Notes under the pieces: generated by a model
Databases searched by the model: none
What the model was told of the DNA's origin: nothing
The model's input: the letters and a program-made list of their open reading frames with translations, nothing else
NCBI GenBank assembly: GCA_027622635.1
Contig: JAQBYK010000042.1
Location: 1 to 9,195 of the forward strand
Reading direction: 5' to 3'
Source: a bacterium
GTDB lineage: Bacteria; Patescibacteriota; Gracilibacteria; UBA1369; LOWO2-01-FULL-3
Length of the DNA: 9,195 nucleotides
Made by a program: the position numbers and the translations under genes
In this document: positions 5,457 to 9,195 of the stretch, piece by piece
Numbering within the stretch: the first letter of the stretch is position 1
Layout of the letters: every line of letters begins with the position of its first letter

Positions 5457-6989
5457 TCATTGAGTCAACTTGTTTCTATACTGAAGTGTTTCCAAAATAT
5501 GATTTTTCTGAATTCCCTCTTTTTGTGCCAGATCTGCAACTGTTCGAGCTACCTTTATGGTTCTAAAATAGGCCCTGTTTGATAGTCGCATTTCTTCCGC
5601 TGCTAGGTTTAAAACTCTTCTTGCATCTTCGCTTAGGCAAGAAAATTGCCTAATCTCGTCTATATTCATGTCTGAATTTTTATTTACTCCACGGACGTTT
5701 TTGAAACGTTTTTTTTGTATTTGATTTGCTGTATTTATTTCTTTCATTAACTCAATTTCTTCTGTGACAGCACTTTCATCAAAAATGTTTCTTATTGAGA
5801 TGCTCGGAACTTCAAGAAACATGTCCATTCGATCCAAAATCGGCCCCGATAATTTTTTTTTGTAATTTACTATTTCTCTATCTGAGCAAATGCACTTAAT
5901 TTTAGGATCTGTTTCGTAGCCGCATGGACAAGGATTCATAGTCGCAACTAATATAAAATTGCTTGGAAATTTAGTACTGAAATTTGCCCTTGTTATATTT
6001 ATATACTTATCCTCCAATGGTTGCCTGAGGTTTTCCAAAATGTATTTTGGAAATTCCGTTACTTCATCCAAAAATAATACTCCGTTGTGGGCTAATGTTA
6101 TCTCGCCCGGTCTTGGATTATTTGCGCCACCTCCAATTATTGCAATTGAGGAGGCCGTGTGGTGTATTTCTCTGAATGGCCTTTTAATGACTAATGGGCT
6201 TTCATTTTCCAATAATCCGGCTATGGAAAATATCTTGGTTGTTTCCAATATCTCTATTTTTGACATCTCCGGAAGAAGATTTTTGAAAGCTCTTGCAAGA
6301 ATTGTTTTGCCTGTTCCCGGTGGTCCATTAAGCAAGATGTTGTGTCCTCCAGCGGCAACTATGCTCAATGCACGTTTTTCCCTACTCAAGCCTATGATGT
6401 TTCCAAATGTGTGATTTCCCCTCTGCAATCCCCTTTGTATGCGATCAATTTTGTTTGTTTTGGCCGGCTCAATTATTATTTGGTTTTGGCAGTATCCAAT
6501 AAACTCTTTGAGATTGTTTAAAGGGTATATTTCTATACCTTCTATGTAACTTGCTTCAGCGGAATTTTCCCTTGGTAAAAATATCTTCTTATAACCTTTT
6601 TCTTTTGCAAACTGTGTGATGGCCAAAATTCCGTTTATTTTTTTTACCTTTCCACTTAATGAAAGTTCCCCGACAATTACCGATTGTTTTATTTTGTCAG
6701 TATTGATTTGTCCGGAAACAGCCAAAATGCTCATTGCTATTGGAAGATCGAAAAGCGTCCCCTGCTTTCTCATTTCAGCCGGTGCCAGATTTATAGTTTT
6801 TTTGGTTTGAGGAAATTTGGCGCCTGAATTTTTGATGCTGGATCTGACCCTTTCCTTTGACTCCTGTACTGAAATACCCCCGAGTCCTACTATCGAAAAT
6901 GACGGTAACCCTTGGCTTACATCTGCTTCAACCTCAATGATCTGACAATCCAATCCACTAATTGAGCATGTATAAATTTTCTCTGTCAT
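5457..6989 (-). CDS. comM: YifB/ComM family Mg-chelatase-like AAA+ helicase
   Basis: ComM is a hexameric AAA+ helicase that drives branch migration when transforming DNA is integrated, in the cytoplasm. The 510-residue protein is normal length (about 500-510). The N-terminal ChlI/Lon-like domain spans about 1-165 (GLPSFSIVGLGG; NLAPAEMRKQGTLFDLPIA). The AAA+ core has Walker A GPPGTGKT at 222-229, PRPGEITLAHNGVLFLDEV with Walker B at 304-309, MNPCPCG followed by CIC (a family zinc-binding insertion), and LSGPILDRMD at 381-390. The C-terminal Mg-chelatase domain spans about 450-504 (LSNRAYFRTIKVARTVADLA). I start at the ATG at 6989; a TTG at 7010 would add the non-conserved residues (M)IVILVC. 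No Shine-Dalgarno is present. The gene lies 86 bases after the PEGA-like gene and has its own candidate promoter containing a 21-base repeat shared with yraN. Linkage to yraN is common in bacteria. Confidence 0.96.
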   Translation of the reverse strand: MTEKIYTCSISGLDCQIIEVEADVSQGLPSFSIVGLGGISVQESKERVRSSIKNSGAKFPQTKKTINLAPAEMRKQGTLFDLPIAMSILAVSGQINTDKIKQSVIVGELSLSGKVKKINGILAITQFAKEKGYKKIFLPRENSAEASYIEGIEIYPLNNLKEFIGYCQNQIIIEPAKTNKIDRIQRGLQRGNHTFGNIIGLSREKRALSIVAAGGHNILLNGPPGTGKTILARAFKNLLPEMSKIEILETTKIFSIAGLLENESPLVIKRPFREIHHTASSIAIIGGGANNPRPGEITLAHNGVLFLDEVTEFPKYILENLRQPLEDKYINITRANFSTKFPSNFILVATMNPCPCGYETDPKIKCICSDREIVNYKKKLSGPILDRMDMFLEVPSISIRNIFDESAVTEEIELMKEINTANQIQKKRFKNVRGVNKNSDMNIDEIRQFSCLSEDARRVLNLAAEEMRLSNRAYFRTIKVARTVADLAQKEGIQKNHILETLQYRNKLTQ

Positions 6990-6996
6990 ACAAACC

Positions 6997-7039
6997 AGTA
7001 TGACAATCAAACATTAAATTTTTCTAAAATTTTTCTAAA
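6997..7039 (-). promoter_or_regulatory. Candidate comM promoter with tandem 11-base A/T boxes
   Basis: On the minus strand TGT plus CATACT (a 4-of-6 extended -10, hexamer at 6997-7002) lies seven bases before the comM ATG. Upstream are two tandem copies of the 11-mer TTTAGAAAAAT (7029-7039 and 7018-7028), one helical turn apart. TAGAAA within the nearer copy would serve as a 4-of-6 -35 with an 18-base spacer. The nearer copy is part of the 21-base sequence also found upstream of yraN. Confidence 0.4.
7013..7033. repeat. 21-base dispersed repeat, copy 1 (upstream of comM)
   Basis: Bases 7013-7033 are identical to 8464-8484 (begins ATTAAATTTTT, ends CTAAAATTTT on the plus strand). It is AT-only apart from one C, so a longer chance match is easier than usual. 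The equal 10-base distance to a -10-like hexamer in both places favours a promoter element. Confidence 0.6.
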
Positions 7040-7075
7040 CTTTACAGGTTGAGAATCAAGTCGACCTTGACGAAG

Positions 7076-8077
7076 CTACAATTCTATCTTGAAATATCCT
7101 TCTCCCGACTGAAAATAAATAGTCTTGCCATTTATAGTTGGGATTAGGCTTTCCGGTATCTCCGTAATCTCTGAAAAAGATTTTATATTGAAATAATCAT
7201 CATTACCCGGATTATAAATCCCGAAGGTTAAGTCTTTACTCGAGACTTCATTAACCGGAATAATCCCCTCGCTCCCATTCATATCTCCACCACCCAATTG
7301 ATAGGACTGCTTTGTAACAAAGATAATATAGTCATTGTATATCCAGGCTGTTTGAGGAATTTCGTTGATTAACAAGAGTTCTTGGCTTTTGTTCTCATTT
7401 ATATTTAGCAATCTCAAATTTTGTGAATTCTTTTCCGAATAGACAAAATAGTTTCCACTCAATGAGAGTTTTCCATTGGTTATATTACTCAAATCCAGTC
7501 CGGTCAGTTTTTGTCTTGTTTTAAGTCTATTATCTATAAAATAGCTGTTTTCCGATGCAACTAAGGCATAATTTTTGTTACCAAAAATGGCTGCTCCCTC
7601 TACTTTATTTGGGAAATATACTATAGCTCTCTCTTCAGGATCTTTTGCTTCTATCAATTTGTAATTACCTGTTTCGCTGTCCTCTATAAGCTCATACTCA
7701 ACATCTCCGGTTTGTTCCGGAATTGACTGTGCTTGTACAATTTGGGGGGATTTATTGAACTCTATTTCTAGATCCACGGTTCTCCATAGTTTTACTTTTG
7801 CAGAAGTAATTATGGTTTTATGATCTTCTTTTGTGATGATCAAGTCTTTTATGCCCCTTTTTTGAGATATTTCACATGGCATATATTCACACTGGAATGT
7901 CTCTCCTCCATAGACTTCTACTGAGAATGGTGCTTCTCCTATTATGTTTATAGTCCCACGATTGATGAAACCCCAAAAAAAGAACAATATGGATAACAGA
8001 ACAATTAAGGCCATAATCACCCCTAAGTTTCTCATACCTTTTTGCTTTCTTGCATGGTCTATAGGATCGTTATCCAT
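7076..8077 (-). CDS. Membrane-anchored protein with PEGA-like domain and propeller-like ectodomain
   Basis: A 333-residue protein with a short charged cytoplasmic N-terminus, one membrane helix at about residues 17-37 (LGVIMALIVLLSILFFFWGF) and a large outside part. Residues about 40-106 resemble a PEGA domain: GTINIIGEAPFSVEVYGGETF, then the PCEI turn, KRGIKDLIITKE and a closing VDLEIEF. C63 and C68 could form a disulfide. Residues about 150-333 show short repeated strand motifs (KNYALVASENSYFI, GNYFVYSEKNSQNLRLLNI, DYIIFVTKQSY, GKTIYFQSGEGYFKI) like blades of a degenerate beta-propeller. Function unknown; a sensor or envelope scaffold is conceivable. The start is the ATG at 8077, where it overlaps the end of yraN by eight bases, rather than the TTG one codon upstream. 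It is probably cotranscribed with yraN and translationally coupled to it; there is no Shine-Dalgarno. Confidence 0.8.
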   Translation of the reverse strand: MDNDPIDHARKQKGMRNLGVIMALIVLLSILFFFWGFINRGTINIIGEAPFSVEVYGGETFQCEYMPCEISQKRGIKDLIITKEDHKTIITSAKVKLWRTVDLEIEFNKSPQIVQAQSIPEQTGDVEYELIEDSETGNYKLIEAKDPEERAIVYFPNKVEGAAIFGNKNYALVASENSYFIDNRLKTRQKLTGLDLSNITNGKLSLSGNYFVYSEKNSQNLRLLNINENKSQELLLINEIPQTAWIYNDYIIFVTKQSYQLGGGDMNGSEGIIPVNEVSSKDLTFGIYNPGNDDYFNIKSFSEITEIPESLIPTINGKTIYFQSGEGYFKIEL

Positions 8078-8441
8078 CAAAAATATTTTTTAGATGATCT
8101 ATTTTTTCAAGCTTTCTTTGTCGATCCAATTTTACGGCAATTAGATCGATTCTCCAACTTAAAGCTCGGTTGTAATTTTTGTTCTGCAAAAACTTAAGAG
8201 CAGTTTTGATTATCCTGTTTTTTTTCTTATAATTAATGGACTCCTCCGGTGTCCCGAATAACAACTGCGATCTGGTTTTAACTTCTACAAAGACTAATTC
8301 GTTTTTTGACATATCAAATACTATCAAGTCTATCTCTCCAAATTTGGAAAAATAATTTTGTGCTATCCATTTGTAGTTTTGGCTAATCAAAAATTGTGCT
8401 GCATATTCTTCCCCTAGTTTTCCTGTTATTCTTTTATTTAT
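8070..8441 (-). CDS. yraN: YraN/UPF0102 family nuclease-like protein, apparently without a canonical start codon
   Basis: A small PD-(D/E)XK-fold protein of unknown cellular role, often encoded beside comM. Conserved features are GKLGEEYAAQFL, then FGEIDLIV (E36, D38) and LVFVEVKTRS (E53, K55), a nuclease-like active-site arrangement, then KKKNRIIKTALKFL and WRIDLIAVKL. The conserved GKLGEEYA lies upstream of the first in-frame TTG (8390), so the gene must begin earlier. No in-frame ATG, GTG or TTG exists between the upstream in-frame TAG and that motif. I place the start at the ATA at 8441, which gives MNKRITGKLGEE, the expected family N-terminus, and 123 residues. A true AUA start, an ATG-to-ATA mutation or sequencing error, or a frameshift from the ATG at 8487 are the alternatives. 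A TACTAT hexamer ends six bases before the ATA. It is the first gene of the leftward series. Confidence 0.85.
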   Translation of the reverse strand: MNKRITGKLGEEYAAQFLISQNYKWIAQNYFSKFGEIDLIVFDMSKNELVFVEVKTRSQLLFGTPEESINYKKKNRIIKTALKFLQNKNYNRALSWRIDLIAVKLDRQRKLEKIDHLKNIFDG

Positions 8442-8447
8442 GGCGTA

Positions 8448-8484
8448 ATAGTAAACTAGAAAGATTAAATTTTTCTAAAATTTT
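8448..8484 (-). promoter_or_regulatory. Candidate yraN promoter
   Basis: On the minus strand TACTAT (8448-8453, 4 of 6 to TATAAT) ends six bases before the proposed ATA start. Ten bases further up begins the 21-base repeat shared with the comM promoter, and TAGAAA inside it gives a 4-of-6 -35 with an 18-base spacer. The layout copies that of comM. It lies back to back with the dnaB promoter in the same 110-base gap. Confidence 0.4.
8464..8484. repeat. 21-base dispersed repeat, copy 2 (upstream of yraN)
   Basis: Identical to 7013-7033 and in the same orientation relative to the downstream minus-strand gene. The flanking second 11-mer is degenerate here (ATTTTCATTAA on the plus strand), whereas it is intact next to comM. 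Confidence 0.6.
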
Positions 8485-8513
8485 CATTAATATTTCTTAA
8501 ATCATGCTTTCGC

Positions 8514-8542
8514 TTTACATGGATTTTTCCTTTGTGTAATAT
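8514..8542 (+). promoter_or_regulatory. Candidate dnaB promoter
   Basis: TTTACA (8514-8519, 5 of 6 to the -35 consensus) is followed by a 17-base spacer and TAATAT (8537-8542, 4 of 6). Nine bases separate the -10 from the dnaB ATG, so the leader would be only about three bases. An overlapping TGTAAT at 8535-8540 (5 of 6, 15-base spacer) is an alternative -10. Confidence 0.45.
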
Positions 8543-8551
8543 TGGTTTCCC

Positions 8552-9195
8552 ATGGCAGAGCACAGTCTAGTACCTCCCCACAGTTTAGATGCGGAAAAGT
8601 CGGTTATCGGCTCTCTTTTGATAGACAAAGATGCTGTCATAAAGATTTCCGACTTCCTGAAATCTGAGGATTTTTATCATGATGCACATCGTATAATTTA
8701 TCAGGCTATATCCGACTTATATGATAAGCGCTCCCCAATCGACCTTATTACTCTTTCAAATATTTTAGAAGATCGCAATGAATTAAAACTTGTTGGTGGT
8801 GCTTCTTATCTGGCTTTACTTGCAAATGAAGTCCCCACCTCAACGCATGTTTTCCAATATGCCACTATAGTCAAGGAGAAGGCTATATTGAGGAAATTGA
8901 TTTTGGCCGGTGATTCTATCAAGGGCTTGGGCTACGATGAAAATGAAGATGTGGAAGTCTTGATCGACCAGGCTGAGAAGAATCTATTTAGCGTGTCTCA
9001 AACTTTCATGTCCGATCGCTTTGTTCACATTAAGGATGTACTGGGCAAGACCTATGAGAAAATTTCCGACCTTCATGACCCGGAAGCCAAAGAAAAATAT
9101 CGTGGAATACCAACAGGCTTCTCTTCTTTGGATAATCTCCTTTCCGGCTTACAGCCTTCCGATTTGGTTATAGTGGCGGGCAGACCATCTATGGG
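8552..9195 (+). CDS. dnaB: Replicative DNA helicase DnaB, N-terminal part (3' partial)
   Basis: DnaB is the hexameric helicase that unwinds DNA at the replication fork. The window holds 214 whole codons plus two bases and no stop. Residues about 9-108 are the DnaB N-terminal helical domain: PPHSLDAEKSVIGSLLID, SEDFYHDAHRIIYQAI, KRSPIDLITLSNIL, VGGASYLALLANEVPTSTHV. A linker follows, and then the RecA-like C-terminal domain begins near residue 184 with GIPTGFSSLDNLLSGL and DLVIVAGRPSMG. The window ends inside the Walker A motif (family form GRPSMGKT), so the ATPase core is not visible. The ATG at 8552 gives the usual short N-terminal tail. An in-frame ATG at 8519 is closed by a stop within seven codons. 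No Shine-Dalgarno is present. The gene diverges from yraN. Confidence 0.96.
   Translation, partial: MAEHSLVPPHSLDAEKSVIGSLLIDKDAVIKISDFLKSEDFYHDAHRIIYQAISDLYDKRSPIDLITLSNILEDRNELKLVGGASYLALLANEVPTSTHVFQYATIVKEKAILRKLILAGDSIKGLGYDENEDVEVLIDQAEKNLFSVSQTFMSDRFVHIKDVLGKTYEKISDLHDPEAKEKYRGIPTGFSSLDNLLSGLQPSDLVIVAGRPSM

Noticed and set aside
5959..6414. A 151-codon open frame on the plus strand
   Set aside because: It is antisense to the AAA+ core of comM and shows no recognisable domain. The comM frame carries Walker A, Walker B and the family motifs.
6990..7010. TTG start for comM seven codons upstream of the ATG
   Set aside because: The extra residues are not part of the ComM N-terminus, and this segment contains the likely -10 hexamer.
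7057..7069. Palindrome CAAGTCGACCTTG after the PEGA-like gene as a terminator
   Set aside because: The stem is short and imperfect and no T-run follows it on the minus strand.
1..9195. tRNA, rRNA, CRISPR arrays, insertion sequences or an alternative UGA code
   Set aside because: No cloverleaf or repeat-spacer pattern, no transposase or terminal repeats seen. UGA ends two genes at sensible family lengths, and no gene needs it as sense.

Overview
This AT-rich window is densely packed bacterial chromosome. It holds eight intact or nearly intact genes plus two cut by the window edges. MurA, ComEC, ComM (YifB), YraN and DnaB place it in the Bacteria. The large Cys-rich protein at 3741-5345 belongs to an uncharacterised family that I associate, from memory, with the Candidate Phyla Radiation (Patescibacteria). 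The PEGA-like membrane protein and the SLH/CARDB-type surface proteins fit the same picture. A CPR lineage of the Peregrinibacteria/Parcubacteria kind is therefore my best inference, not a demonstrated assignment. UGA serves as a normal stop (comM, and the second surface gene) and no frame needs UGA as sense, which argues against the recoded Gracilibacteria/SR1 groups.

Layout from left to right: the C-terminal end of comEC (+); murA (-), meeting comEC tail to tail; a 186-base divergent promoter region; two overlapping surface-protein genes (+) with signal/anchor segments, one CARDB-like with SLH repeats and one beta-rich; and a 534-residue protein with 41 cysteines (-), meeting the surface pair tail to tail. 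Next comes a leftward series yraN > PEGA-like membrane protein > comM that leads on to the Cys-rich gene. A 110-base divergent promoter region follows, and then the start of dnaB (+), which is cut at its Walker A motif.

Functional threads: comEC and comM are both natural-transformation genes (DNA uptake channel, and branch-migration helicase on incoming DNA), and yraN is a frequent neighbour of comM. MurA makes peptidoglycan precursor, and SLH repeats are the usual means of attaching proteins to wall polymers. The PEGA-like protein adds a third envelope protein. DnaB is the replicative helicase.

The least explained element is the Cys-rich protein. Its two ends are an ungapped duplication (offset 449 residues) in which the N-terminal copy has lost three of four ligands of one zinc site. 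Its first central block places 15 successive cysteines in one three-residue register. Its gene appears to be transcribed from a leaderless promoter that carries overlapping palindromes. Expression signals are unusual throughout: none of the eight visible starts has a recognisable Shine-Dalgarno, several starts sit 6-9 bases after a -10-like hexamer, comM and yraN share a 21-base promoter-proximal repeat at the same spacing, and yraN appears to lack any canonical start codon.

I saw no tRNA, rRNA, CRISPR array, insertion sequence or convincing intrinsic terminator, and no gene-free stretch over 300 bases.
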